A stretch of DNA of 64,000 bases from CAZSHG01 sp964606695 [NCBI: uncultured bacterium] (GCA_964606695.1 CAZSHG010000005.1:89344-153343), one strand, 5' to 3'. Shown: positions 36,001-45,111, numbered from the stretch's first letter. Numbers and translations are program-made. Notes: a model not told the origin generated them from the sequence alone.

Positions 36001-36357
36001 ATATATATCTGCGACAATCCCGATTTATGCGATCCGAACTGCACTACCACCGTATGGAGTTTTCACATGGAACCTCCGACTGTTTGCGAAGCTATACCCA
36101 ATCCCTTCTCCCCTAATGGGGATAACATAAACGACGTCGTTTTGTTCGACTATCCGCATAGATATATCGGAAGCGCTACGTTGCAGATATTCGATATTAA
36201 GAACGTCCTAATGTATGAGGGCAATATCAATCAGGAACGCAGAACATGGACAGGTAAGGATAATTTTGGTTCGGGGCTTGCGCCGGGACTTTATTTGTAT
36301 ATAATTAAAAAGGAAGGCAGAATCATTTGCAACGGAACGGTTGTTTTAGTTAGATAA
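33010..36357 (+). CDS. Large secreted protein: two MAM-like domains, Ig-like modules, sorting domain
   Basis: A 1115-residue exported protein starting at GTG 33010 (GAGG upstream; the ATG two bases earlier is out of frame and hits a stop at once). After the signal peptide, two jelly-roll domains of the kind found in immune-inhibitor-A or MAM proteins lie at about residues 57-277 (opening FEDFESGPGGW, ending GWMIDDVYVSGG) and 384-575 (ending FFIDDFRLS). They are separated by a CARDB/Ig-like region. Two Ig-like A/B module pairs of the giant neighbour's type follow (VDPPGGVFHNEV, CEYQDIVIDLFD), then the shared sorting domain IPNPFSPNGDNINDV to CNGTVVLVR. It starts 52 bp after its neighbour. Surface location; ligand unknown. 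Confidence 0.82.
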   Translation: MKKPALFLMAVMVPIFFLFAETTREQRLEDYYTSNLDRVVVLPEPAERPLLVPVPYFEDFESGPGGWTQTAFTVYCQWQRMTDPELTSVHPDIYGDMVVFGDPAPANLPSAHSGRNCWWYGSPENGTFIGEPFDHFPLFPYSGGNSYVNHGGYLTSPLFETSALPSITFSFWTWWEVECIDIDQYDMMFIEVSSDAGATWDTINWLNPPFARLPGWDGYESYSSGGWLESGIWIKWTYFLETEWTGHDIMVRFEFDTRDNLYNGFRGWMIDDVYVSGGIEEPRLQREGSYPESLAVADCDITPNPFPFDFEVTNTGGEAAFDVILDLELPPNMSISSGFDIVTLGTVLPDDIRNTHWELLIDPIPLYDTTICWEVILTSADSLIGYIDDFEGDDRLFTGSGGLDYCDVRRSGGPDEAISGLGVAGIPSSGPETEYGELEHAFLTSETFNIAGWTEAYIGFWYWLDVHYNPIWTTDGEDGFLVEYQIDGGSWEQLDEFGVGILIPRYDAYIDEWVENPLANRMTYCEPTDGEWVEVVSQNLIEMGVVSPGDDIRFRFIFASDDTLNGEGFFIDDFRLSTHQYPVGPYLHTFCMDVPGLHTPNVILVMPLDSSSSSCPDQSLVINTGGEALIDTYGVIIRADDTIRYAFEEGNMMVDTDNGVVIATPNTGQYWSEGWHNIALDTCFNILGCNLDSTLHWSFLSDRTPPEIALVDPPGGVFHNEVSAPTTANIEDTLTGVGSSTLAVIYCGETYEYPHSALTWDGSEFTFYPESTGTGLTWEDCGEFCVIAGDDPVYCEPNADTVCFPIIIDFSTPWAELVLPPTGSITACEYQDIVIDLFDSTGIYQDGAELVVDGVRHVSGISSEIVIEYDRLVYTPFMRWNHNDTVNFALELFYNIHGTPNTDTLRSYFIVDLEPPEVDPLSPQPGQMQFASDVHIDAGLSDSPAGLDIHTIVLNFMGRAFDLTDLNWSGDDWSGYINLEPSVYGLIPTWGDTFEIEIYICDNPDLCDPNCTTTVWSFHMEPPTVCEAIPNPFSPNGDNINDVVLFDYPHRYIGSATLQIFDIKNVLMYEGNINQERRTWTGKDNFGSGLAPGLYLYIIKKEGRIICNGTVVLVR

Positions 36358-36389
36358 ATCACGATTCTTCTTATTATTTCGGAGCATAG

Positions 36390-39300
36390 ATGAAAAAAAT
36401 CGCCCTATTCCTATTTTTGATATTCTCGATATCGGCTTTCGGTGCTGGAGCCGTCGAGCAGTTTATTAACTACGGAATTGGCACCATACCGTTTTCACCT
36501 GTAATAGGCGATATAGACGGCGACGGCTGGCCGGAAATCGTCATATCGTCACGATCGACCGGGTCGTTGTCTTCGAGTAGTGGTCGCGTTCGCGCGGTTC
36601 GCATAAACGAGGACAGCACTATTACTACTTTGTGGAATCGCGATTACGGGAGGGCCTGCTGGACACCGGCAATCGCAGATATAGATTCCGACGGCACAGC
36701 AGAGATATTTCTGAATGTTTATTTTTATTCACCATATGGCGATATGGGAGTTATCTGTCTCGACGGCCCCACAGGGAATATAGAATGGCAAACCGACCTT
36801 GAAGGTTCGCCATATACCGGCACGACCGGACACGAGTTGGTTCTTGCCGATTATGACGGCGACGGGCATATCGAGGTGATTTCCGAACAGAACTGGGGAA
36901 CTACGTCGTCCCCAGATTACAATTTAGTCATTCTCGACGCTTCAACCGGCGGTGAGGAAGATCGGATTTTACTGCCGATGAGAGCTTACGCATCGCCTAT
37001 TTGCGAAGATATTAACGACGATGGCAATAATGAGATAATCTGCGCACTAACTAACGGAACCGCGGCGGACGTTGAGGTATGGGTCTGGGATAATGAAGGA
37101 AACGTATTATGGCACGATCACGGCGGCCCTCCGGCGGTGGCGGACATCGACCTGGACGGCAACGCCGAGATAATTTGCGGTTACGTTGACTACGTCGGTG
37201 GAGATTATCCTTATAATTTGCTCGTTTATACCCCGGATGGGATTTTACAGGATACTCTTTACGTCGAGTTGTCAAATTCAACTTTTTACACGCATTATGA
37301 ATGCCCGGTAATCGGGGATTTCGATCCGGCCACGCCCGGCCCGGAGGTGGCTTTTGCGGTTAACCACGTGATTAACCCCTCCCATCCGACATCGAGCAGT
37401 TATTGCAGGGTTACAGTTGTTCGTAACGATGGTTCCGTCGTCTGGCAGACCCCTTTCTTCGATGACGGCGAGATTATTTCCATGTCCGGCGCGGATCTGG
37501 ATTGCGACGGTATTATCGATTTATGCAGTTACAATATGGCTGGGGAATTTATTGTATTTCGTGGTTACGATGGTTATTTCTGGACGGAATTTGATGATTT
37601 TGAAGCGAGTCCCAATCCCGACCCGAACCGTTTTGTCGCGATAGCGGATATGGATAACGATTGCCACGCCGAATTCGCCGTAAGCACCTACCAGGGAAGC
37701 AGTTCGGATAATAAAGGCGTCTATATTTACGGCGACGATGCTAATTGGAATCCCGTAAGAAGGTTATGGAATACCGGGACATATTATTACACCAACGTCG
37801 ATGACGATCTGCGGCTCGATACGGAAGACGTTTCGAATCATCACTGGCGAATAGATAATATCTGGCGCGCACAACGGGTTATTCGGTGCGGATTGGAAAT
37901 TATCCCCGGCCCTGAATTATATGACAGGCCTATTCGTTGCGCGGACTGCGATACTATCGGCGAACTTACTTTCGACGTAACGTATTGGAATCCAACCTGC
38001 GAAACCATTGCCTGGAATGCAGAAGGCATTCTGGAATGGATTACAAATTCGGACTGCCTTAACTATGTCGTCGGTCAGGATACCACAGCGCTCGGTAACC
38101 TCGAGCCGGAAACGGATACGACTATTACATATACTTTAGAAATCGACCCAGACTGCGATTCGCTGGAAATTGAATTCTGGATTCACCTGACATGCATAAA
38201 TTCATTGTTTGTTGAAAACCGCCACATGAATCTATCCCTCTGGACGCCTTACTGCAGTAACCGTCCCGTGGCCGATTTAGTTAGGCCAGCTTTCTGCGGA
38301 AGAGTAATATCGTGCGGTCCCAGCGACACTACGGGCATAGTATGGACGGAAACGGGTCAGGATATAATATACAACGTATCCGGCGACAGCATAACGAGTT
38401 CCAGTTACGAGCTGGATACACTGGCGATGAGACTTCATATCGAATCGCGATATCAGGCACCTGAGGATATTTACATCACCGATTCCAGGCTTTATTATGA
38501 CGGCGACCAATATTTCGGCGGTTTGTTCTATACACCCGATCCTATGTATCCGCACGGTGATAAAGTCGTTTTCTGGCTGGAAAACGTGATAAACGACCTC
38601 GGTTGCGTCGTATCGACTCCCCCATGCTCGATGATAATAGACGACCGCCCACCGGATACGATAGACGTCAATCCGAATCATAATGAACTTGTTAATTATT
38701 CGGATCTCGATAGTATTTATGCCGTAATGACCGACGATTTCATGGATATCGATCCAACAAGCGTCCTGCCGGAAAGGACTTCTATTTCGATAAACGGCGT
38801 TCCGGTAGCGGGCTTTAACGTCGATATTCGTTTCGACGGCACTGATCCCGATACAATTTTCTTTGAAAACGTATTAACTACGGCTTTTCCCGGCGATACT
38901 ATCGAGGTTTGTTTATGGGATATGTTCGACACGGTCGAGGATACGATGTTCTGCGGCGCTAATCGGACGCCGATGACATGCTGGTTCTTTATAATAACAG
39001 CCGAAGAACCGGTCGCGAGGATAATCCATCCGGCTCCGAATACATATAGCGCTTGTCCGGATCAGCAGATAATAATCGAAATCGTCTCGGAAGCTCCTAT
39101 GGATACTATGTCCATGGAATTGGAGATCGACAGCGTAATCCATATAATAACCGAAGAAGAGCTATATTGGGACGCCGATTCTTCATATCTTATATGGGCT
39201 CCCGATTCCGGGTGGTGGGAACACGGCAACCAGGCGAACATTACGCTTGTCCACGCTATGGATGTTCTGGGGCAGGAATACGCTAATTATCCCGTGGAGA

Positions 39301-39959
39301 TCGATTTCTGGCTCGATTTCGAGGAACCGGCTATGGAATTTTTAAGTCCGCAAATGGGACTCGACAGGTGGATTCGTAACCGCGCCACAGAGGTCGCCGC
39401 TCGGATTATCGATAGGGAATCGGGTTTCGACCAGAATAGCCTGGCGATGTGGATAGCGGAGGATTCGATTGGGCGACCACCCGCGAGCCTATCCGACGAC
39501 GGAGATGGGGTCTGGACGTTAGTTTATAATCCGGAGATATCCGGCGAATTATTCAGTTCGGGAGACACAATAGTCGTGGAAGTCCGTTCCTGCGATACGC
39601 CTGACTATTGCGATCCCAACTGCGGCGTTCTTATAGATAGCTTTATAGTCGAACCTGAGATAAGCTGTCTCGTATTTCCTAATCCCTTCACTCCCAACGG
39701 AGATCCGGTCAATCCCTACGCGGTTTTCAATTTCCCGCACATGTTCACCACGCCTGGCGAACTGGTCATTTTCGACGTCCGCAATCGTGAGGTGTTCCGC
39801 AAGGTTATAGAACCTATAGACGCCATAGAAGAGCTTTTTGAAAGGAGCTGGGACGGACGGGATAATTCGGGCGGGGAAGCCCCTGAAGGGCTTTATCTAT
39901 ATATTATCAAACAGGATAATAAGATTATATGTAATGGAACTGTAATTCTTGCACGTTAA
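36390..39959 (+). CDS. Large secreted FG-GAP protein with Ig-like modules and sorting domain
   Basis: A 1189-residue exported protein. Residues about 28-460 contain at least six FG-GAP/VCBS repeats with Asp-rich calcium loops (GDIDGDGWPEIV, ADIDSDGTAEIF, ADYDGDGHIEVI, EDINDDGNNEII, ADIDLDGNAEII, ADMDNDCHAEFA), a beta-propeller. A CARDB-like region with paired Cys (about 515-620) follows, then A/B Ig-like modules as in the giant protein (GPSDTTG, ACPDQQIIIEI, DRESGFDQNSLAMWI, RSCDTPDYCDPNCG). The end, FPNPFTPNGDPVNPY to CNGTVILAR, is nearly the same sorting signal as in the two preceding genes. It follows its neighbour by 32 bp with GGAGC as ribosome site. Adhesive or structural surface role inferred only from architecture. 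Confidence 0.83.
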   Translation: MKKIALFLFLIFSISAFGAGAVEQFINYGIGTIPFSPVIGDIDGDGWPEIVISSRSTGSLSSSSGRVRAVRINEDSTITTLWNRDYGRACWTPAIADIDSDGTAEIFLNVYFYSPYGDMGVICLDGPTGNIEWQTDLEGSPYTGTTGHELVLADYDGDGHIEVISEQNWGTTSSPDYNLVILDASTGGEEDRILLPMRAYASPICEDINDDGNNEIICALTNGTAADVEVWVWDNEGNVLWHDHGGPPAVADIDLDGNAEIICGYVDYVGGDYPYNLLVYTPDGILQDTLYVELSNSTFYTHYECPVIGDFDPATPGPEVAFAVNHVINPSHPTSSSYCRVTVVRNDGSVVWQTPFFDDGEIISMSGADLDCDGIIDLCSYNMAGEFIVFRGYDGYFWTEFDDFEASPNPDPNRFVAIADMDNDCHAEFAVSTYQGSSSDNKGVYIYGDDANWNPVRRLWNTGTYYYTNVDDDLRLDTEDVSNHHWRIDNIWRAQRVIRCGLEIIPGPELYDRPIRCADCDTIGELTFDVTYWNPTCETIAWNAEGILEWITNSDCLNYVVGQDTTALGNLEPETDTTITYTLEIDPDCDSLEIEFWIHLTCINSLFVENRHMNLSLWTPYCSNRPVADLVRPAFCGRVISCGPSDTTGIVWTETGQDIIYNVSGDSITSSSYELDTLAMRLHIESRYQAPEDIYITDSRLYYDGDQYFGGLFYTPDPMYPHGDKVVFWLENVINDLGCVVSTPPCSMIIDDRPPDTIDVNPNHNELVNYSDLDSIYAVMTDDFMDIDPTSVLPERTSISINGVPVAGFNVDIRFDGTDPDTIFFENVLTTAFPGDTIEVCLWDMFDTVEDTMFCGANRTPMTCWFFIITAEEPVARIIHPAPNTYSACPDQQIIIEIVSEAPMDTMSMELEIDSVIHIITEEELYWDADSSYLIWAPDSGWWEHGNQANITLVHAMDVLGQEYANYPVEIDFWLDFEEPAMEFLSPQMGLDRWIRNRATEVAARIIDRESGFDQNSLAMWIAEDSIGRPPASLSDDGDGVWTLVYNPEISGELFSSGDTIVVEVRSCDTPDYCDPNCGVLIDSFIVEPEISCLVFPNPFTPNGDPVNPYAVFNFPHMFTTPGELVIFDVRNREVFRKVIEPIDAIEELFERSWDGRDNSGGEAPEGLYLYIIKQDNKIICNGTVILAR

Positions 39960-40000
39960 GTTATTGTAATATAATAGTTTGTTTAATTTAAGGGAGAATC

Positions 40001-43000
40001 ATGACCAGGATATTGTCATCGCTAATGTTGTTTTGCGTCGTTCTGGCTTTCGCTCAGACGGGAGAAGTTTATTTCGATGCAATTGTCAAAGACACGGACT
40101 GTATGCATCTTAACGTAACCGTGTGCGTTCTGGATTCCTTCGGCTGGCATGTGCCGGAACTGGTTTTATCCGATTTCCATTTTACGGAGGACTCCGATCC
40201 GGTTCTTCCGCCCAGTATCGAGCAACTAAATTATTGCGCCGGTTATTGTTCGGATATAGTCCTGCTTTTTGATCTTTCTGGCTCGATGGACGATAACGTG
40301 GATTCTTTCGAGACTGCACTCGAGGATTTCGCGGCACCACTTACCGGTCTCGATTACCGCGTCGCTATGGCTGTGTTTAACGGTTGTCCGGAGGATTTCG
40401 ACGGCGTCAGGTGGCTGGTTCACACCGACTTCTCCGCGCCCATTGACACAACCGGCCCGGATGTCTGGGCTACGACTGAGGACGAGTTCGACCATCTTTT
40501 TGCGGCTGTGCAGATGTATTTCGATTTACCCTGGAGTATGCGCGGAAGCGGCTGGGAGGATCAATACGGAGCCCTACATTGGATAATCGATACGCTGGAT
40601 TGGCGTCCGGGATGTAGCAAGAATGCGGTAATGTTCACGGACGAGGAGGTTCAGGTCGAAACGGCTCCCTGCGATCCCTATTACGATGAATACGATTCGT
40701 CGTTATTCAAGATAATGGATTATTGTTTCGCGGAATCGGTTACTTTCTTTGCGGTATGTCCGCCCGATTCTGATTTCGAGTGGTATCCGGCGTCGGGAGA
40801 CAGCCCGGACAGACAATATTACACGGGTTACCGCGATCTTGCGGACACGACCGGCGGCATCTGGAGCGATCTTTTCGCGACGGATTACAGTTCGATGGTA
40901 AGCGAACTCGCCGAAGCCATAGTCGGGCCGCCGTGCTGTTACGAATTCCGGTATATGACTGATCTTTATTGCGTGGATTCCATTGATGTCGCGGTGGACG
41001 TTGTGCTGGGCACGGACTATTTCGGGTCGGACGATACGTCTTATTTGAGTTTCTGTCAGCCGGAAATAATTTCGGTCATTCCCTCCCCCTGCGGCGGAAT
41101 AACTACCTGCGAAAATCAGACTATGGCCGGTTATTTTCAGAATTCGATATACGGCGATCTCGACCTGACAAGCTACATTTTCACAGTGAACGGAGATACT
41201 ATTAGCCGATCCGAGATGATACGAACCGCGGATAGTTTGATTTACACTCCCTCCGACCCCTTCGATCACATGGATACCGTTGTATTCTCGTTCCCTTATT
41301 ATAGGAATGAGTGGAATTGTATTGGATATACTCCCCCCTGCACTTTCTATGTAGATTCGCGGCCGCCCGGTCTTATCGAGTATTACCCTGAAGACGGCGA
41401 TACAATTCTGATTAATGAGTTCGAAATTTACGGTAGTATCCGGGACGATTATTCGGGGATCGACACTACGTCCGTTGGACATATCGCGGTTTTACTCGAT
41501 GGCGACACGGCTGTAGTTTCCGAACCGATCTGGATGGACGGAGATACGACCGGATTCCGTATCGACAGCCTTATCGATTTCTGGGACGGCAATATCACGG
41601 TGTGCGTGGGCGGTTTATTCGATTCACCTGATTACGATTATTGCCCGCCGAACGTAATGCCGGATACATGTTGGAGCTTCTTCCTAGCGACGCTGGAAAG
41701 ACTCGTTTCTTTCCCGATAATGTCTGGCGCGTCCTGCGAAACAGTGTTGGTTCCCCTCGAAATCGACGACATGGAATTTACGGTCATTGAAAACGCGACA
41801 ATGCGATTCAGAACCGACCCGCATGTCCTCGATCCGTTAGATATCGTTTTAGCGGGAAGCATCACGGCCGGGTGGTTTATCGACAGCCTGACAATCGATC
41901 ATATAACCGGCGAAGTCTATGCCGAAATAGGCGGAGCTTCTATCGGCGGATTAACCGAAGGCGGCATATTGCTATTTATGGAAGCCGTCGTTCCCTGCAA
42001 CGCCGCAGGAGGCGATTATTGCGATATCGAGATACAGAATTTCGAATTCAACGAAGGTTATCCGATGGTTAGATGGGAATACGGGTTTTTCATCGTTACG
42101 TTGCAACCGATGGTCTTCTTCTGCGACGTTCATCTCAATCGAACTTCGACGCCTTCACCAGAAGACCGAATTGTTACCTTTGGAGCGACCTACGGGGGCA
42201 CGGAAGATTACGATGTCGGCCTCGATTATATGTATGTTCCGCCGCCGGATTGGTTCGTTGACGGTTGGTTTGAGATCGAAGACTCGGTTTACACGCATAT
42301 TTTCGGTCTCGATCGGGACGTTAAATCGCCTACGCCGACAGTCATCTGGAATCTCGTTACCTCCGACGAGGAACACGGCATCGCCAAGTGGAATCCGGCC
42401 GTCCTTCCCGAAGGCGAATTCCGTATTAACGGCCTCGTCGATATGAAACGCGATACGATGATTTATTTCGGCGAGGATGATACACTTCATATCGAATGGA
42501 CACTCCCCTTTCTTGAACCGGATACGATCGAGCTGGAGGTCGGTTGGAATCTGGTAAGCCTTCCCGTTCTTCCCGCCGGTGTTCCCGCGGATGACGTTTT
42601 CCACAGCGATTATGGGGTTTTCAGGTATAACCCCCTATCTTATATGTATGAATTCGCTGGAGAGGTCTGCGACGGCGAAGGATATTGGGTTTATATGGAC
42701 GAGGAAACGTCGTTTATGAGCGCTGGTAGCCCGTTATCCGGCTATCGCAGACAGATTTATCGCGGGTGGAATCTCATAGGCGCTATCGGGACGGAATTAG
42801 CTACTTCCGAGATTGCTATGGAACCTCCTGGAGGTATAATTCCACCGATTTTCGGATGGGATGGATCGGGATATATCAGTGCGGATTATATTCTCCCCGG
42901 CAACGGTTATTGGATTCTTTCCAGTTTCGACGGCGTCCTTCACGCGCCTTCCGGGTATAGGCGTAGAATCGACACTCAACCCGAAATACAATGGGAAGTC

Positions 43001-43609
43001 GTAATAGACGTCCTCGACGAGGACCCAGATCAACTGATAGCCGCTTATTCGCGTAATATACGCGATGGATTATCGGCCGGCGATATCGCGATTCCGCCGC
43101 CCCGTCCAGAAGGCGAAAGAAAACCGGTTTATCTCGTAGAGGACGGTATTATGCTTACCAGATTGCTATCCTCCGGCGAATGGCGGTTGGTTGCGGAAGA
43201 AAATTCTCTACTATCTTTCGCAATTCCCAACGATGTGGAACTTCATTTGGATGATCGTGTTATAGTGGACGGCGAAGTTATATCCATTTCGCCGGGGCAA
43301 TATCTGTTAAAAGCCGTTTCCGCGGATTTACCGGAGAAATTCGAGGTTCTCGGTTGCGTGCCGAATCCCTTTAATTCCCGAACCGATATTATAGTCGCTT
43401 TACCGGGGATGGGAGAAGTAAACGTCGAGCTTTTCGACATTACCGGACATAAGATAACGACAATGAGTCGGGATCTTCCCGCTGGAATATCGAGAATCGA
43501 ATGGAACGGACTCGGCGACGGCGGCCACGAGGTAGCTTCGGGACTATATCTGATTCGAGTGAAATACGATGATCTTTCGATAAAGACAAAGGTAATGCTA
43601 ATTAAATAG
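40001..43609 (+). CDS. Large secreted protein: VWA, Ig-like, cohesin-like domains, T9SS sorting domain
   Basis: A 1202-residue exported protein. After the signal peptide an Ig-like strand region leads into a VWA domain (about 80-310) with MIDAS DLSGSM. One A/B pair of Ig-like modules follows (CENQTMAGYF, RDDYSGIDTTS). Residues about 564-702 resemble a cohesin: SFPIMSGASC...VLVPLEIDD, FRTDPHVLDPLDIV and EGGILLFMEAVV. Two GWNLVSLP/GWNLIGAIG strands mark a further repeat (about 847-940). The C-terminus, VPNPFNSRTDIIVAL to KTKVMLIK, is a standard type A T9SS signal, different from its three upstream neighbours. GGGAGA precedes the ATG. A hairpin 26 bp after the stop may end the cluster's transcript. 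Confidence 0.83.
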   Translation: MTRILSSLMLFCVVLAFAQTGEVYFDAIVKDTDCMHLNVTVCVLDSFGWHVPELVLSDFHFTEDSDPVLPPSIEQLNYCAGYCSDIVLLFDLSGSMDDNVDSFETALEDFAAPLTGLDYRVAMAVFNGCPEDFDGVRWLVHTDFSAPIDTTGPDVWATTEDEFDHLFAAVQMYFDLPWSMRGSGWEDQYGALHWIIDTLDWRPGCSKNAVMFTDEEVQVETAPCDPYYDEYDSSLFKIMDYCFAESVTFFAVCPPDSDFEWYPASGDSPDRQYYTGYRDLADTTGGIWSDLFATDYSSMVSELAEAIVGPPCCYEFRYMTDLYCVDSIDVAVDVVLGTDYFGSDDTSYLSFCQPEIISVIPSPCGGITTCENQTMAGYFQNSIYGDLDLTSYIFTVNGDTISRSEMIRTADSLIYTPSDPFDHMDTVVFSFPYYRNEWNCIGYTPPCTFYVDSRPPGLIEYYPEDGDTILINEFEIYGSIRDDYSGIDTTSVGHIAVLLDGDTAVVSEPIWMDGDTTGFRIDSLIDFWDGNITVCVGGLFDSPDYDYCPPNVMPDTCWSFFLATLERLVSFPIMSGASCETVLVPLEIDDMEFTVIENATMRFRTDPHVLDPLDIVLAGSITAGWFIDSLTIDHITGEVYAEIGGASIGGLTEGGILLFMEAVVPCNAAGGDYCDIEIQNFEFNEGYPMVRWEYGFFIVTLQPMVFFCDVHLNRTSTPSPEDRIVTFGATYGGTEDYDVGLDYMYVPPPDWFVDGWFEIEDSVYTHIFGLDRDVKSPTPTVIWNLVTSDEEHGIAKWNPAVLPEGEFRINGLVDMKRDTMIYFGEDDTLHIEWTLPFLEPDTIELEVGWNLVSLPVLPAGVPADDVFHSDYGVFRYNPLSYMYEFAGEVCDGEGYWVYMDEETSFMSAGSPLSGYRRQIYRGWNLIGAIGTELATSEIAMEPPGGIIPPIFGWDGSGYISADYILPGNGYWILSSFDGVLHAPSGYRRRIDTQPEIQWEVVIDVLDEDPDQLIAAYSRNIRDGLSAGDIAIPPPRPEGERKPVYLVEDGIMLTRLLSSGEWRLVAEENSLLSFAIPNDVELHLDDRVIVDGEVISISPGQYLLKAVSADLPEKFEVLGCVPNPFNSRTDIIVALPGMGEVNVELFDITGHKITTMSRDLPAGISRIEWNGLGDGGHEVASGLYLIRVKYDDLSIKTKVMLIK

Positions 43610-43635
43610 CTTATCTGCAGAATATTACAATGATA

Positions 43636-43670
43636 TATTAAAGGCTTTTCTGAAAGAAAGGCCTTTAATA
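43636..43670 (+). terminator. Strong stem-loop after the surface protein cluster
   Basis: A 15-bp stem TATTAAAGGCTTTTC / GAAAGGCCTTTAATA with one G-T pair and loop TGAAA. A-rich and T-rich flanks are part of the stem, and no long T-run follows, so it may act as a weak bidirectional terminator between the surface protein gene and mtnA. Confidence 0.55.
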
Positions 43671-43687
43671 TTAGAAGGAGCATATAA

Positions 43688-44740
43688 TTGGTAAAATTAG
43701 AACCTGCAATCGAACCTATTAAATTCGGTAATGGAAGGTTGGAATTACTCGACCAACGCGAATTACCGTTGGAAGAAGTCTGGCTGGAGATCGATTCATT
43801 GCCCCCTTTGCTCGATGCTATTGTAACATTAGCCGTTCGCGGCGCGCCACTGCTGGGGATAGCGGCGGGTTACGGCGTCTTAATAGGCATGAAAGAACTT
43901 GAAGGCGATTCTCAAGAAGAAATTCTGGCGAGATATTCACGGGTGCGGAGGTTAATCGGAGAGACACGACCAACTGCGAGAAATCTCTTCGGGACTCTCG
44001 AACGCATGGACGAAGTTATAACTTCGACCGCCGATAGCGGACTGAGCAGAGTTTTGCGGACAATCGAGGACGAAGCGGTGGCAATTCATAACGAAGAGCG
44101 GAAATCCTGTTTGAAAATGGGGCGTTTGGGCGCGGAACTTATTGAAGGCAAACCAAACGTGCTTACGCATTGCAATACTGGAGTCCTTGCTACGGGTGGA
44201 ATTGGGACGGCGCTGGGAGTGATTCATACGGCCTACGCTAACGGCAATATTGAACAGGTTTGGGTGGACGAAACCAGACCGCTTCTCCAGGGCGCGAGAC
44301 TGACGGCATGGGAATTGCACAAACTGGGAATCCCCCATAACATTATCTGCGATAATATGGCGGCGAGTCTTATGGCGAAGGATTCCGTGGACGCTGTTAT
44401 TACCGGCGCGGACAGAATCGCCATTAACGGCGATACGGCGAACAAGATCGGGACGTTGAACCTTGCCGTTCTCTGCGATTATTTCGATATTCCATTCTAT
44501 ATAGCCGCACCGGTGAGCACGACCGATCTATCGACCGAGAATGGGAACCGAATTGTTGTGGAACAGAGAAGTAGAGAGGAGGTTCATGGGTGGAGAAACT
44601 CCTTATGGGCGTGTCCCGAATCTAACGCGGTAAATCCCGCATTCGACGTAACTCCCGCGGAATTGATTTCTGGGATTATCACTGAGGTAGGCGTTTTCAA
44701 ATATCCTTATACCGAAAACCTTGGGGTGATTAAGCGATAA
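43688..44740 (+). CDS. mtnA: S-methyl-5-thioribose-1-phosphate isomerase
   Basis: A 350-residue enzyme of methionine salvage that converts methylthioribose 1-phosphate to methylthioribulose 1-phosphate. It shows the eIF2B-like fold motifs: LAVRGAPLLGIAAGYG, the catalytic cysteine in LTHCNTGVLATGG, VDETRPLLQGARLTAWEL and the catalytic aspartate in ITGADRIAINGDTANKIGT. The Cys and Asp separate it from eIF2B subunits. The start is TTG 43688, with AGAAGGAG 7 bp upstream. The 6-bp gap to the truncated trmO suggests cotranscription. Confidence 0.95.
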   Translation: MVKLEPAIEPIKFGNGRLELLDQRELPLEEVWLEIDSLPPLLDAIVTLAVRGAPLLGIAAGYGVLIGMKELEGDSQEEILARYSRVRRLIGETRPTARNLFGTLERMDEVITSTADSGLSRVLRTIEDEAVAIHNEERKSCLKMGRLGAELIEGKPNVLTHCNTGVLATGGIGTALGVIHTAYANGNIEQVWVDETRPLLQGARLTAWELHKLGIPHNIICDNMAASLMAKDSVDAVITGADRIAINGDTANKIGTLNLAVLCDYFDIPFYIAAPVSTTDLSTENGNRIVVEQRSREEVHGWRNSLWACPESNAVNPAFDVTPAELISGIITEVGVFKYPYTENLGVIKR

Positions 44741-44745
44741 GTAAT

Positions 44746-45111
44746 TTGATAAAATTTAAACAGATAGGGATAGTTCATTTTCCTTTCAAAGAACTATCCA
44801 GGATGCCTATTCAACCCACCGGAATTGTCGGTATTCGAGGGAAAATCGAATTGGATGAAACTTATGTCGATGCCCTGAGGGACATCGATGGATTCTCTCA
44901 TCTTATCATTCTCTATTATTTCGATAAATACAGTGTTTACAACCCTCGCGTCAAACCGTTCATGGACAATGAAGAACGCGGATTATTCGCGGTTTTCACG
45001 GTCGCGAATAGATTTTGCGCGGTCGATAGATTTATCTCCGAATTTATCGTGGATGGAATCGAGCGCACGCTCGAGACGTTTAGTCTTATCGATCTCGTCC
45101 CTGCCGAATAA
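44746..45111 (+). pseudogene. Truncated TrmO-like tRNA methyltransferase (TsaA family)
   Basis: A 121-residue open frame from TTG 44746. Its first 80 residues fit TrmO (TsaA/YaeB), which methylates N6-threonylcarbamoyladenosine 37 of tRNA: QIGIVHFPFK, PTGIVGIRGKIELD, DIDGFSHLIILYYFDK and VKPFMDNEERGLFA. At this point the family continues with RAPxRPNPIGLS, the SAM-binding part, but here the frame instead reads antisense through the 3' end of dinB and stops after 41 unrelated residues. The 3' part of trmO has therefore probably been lost in a deletion that joined it to dinB. The 129-bp tail-to-tail overlap with dinB is a product of this. Unlikely to be active. Confidence 0.75.

Noticed and set aside
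21083-43609. Type IX secretion machinery genes
   Set aside because: Only cargo-like C-terminal domains are seen; no PorU, Sov or PorT-like gene is in the window.
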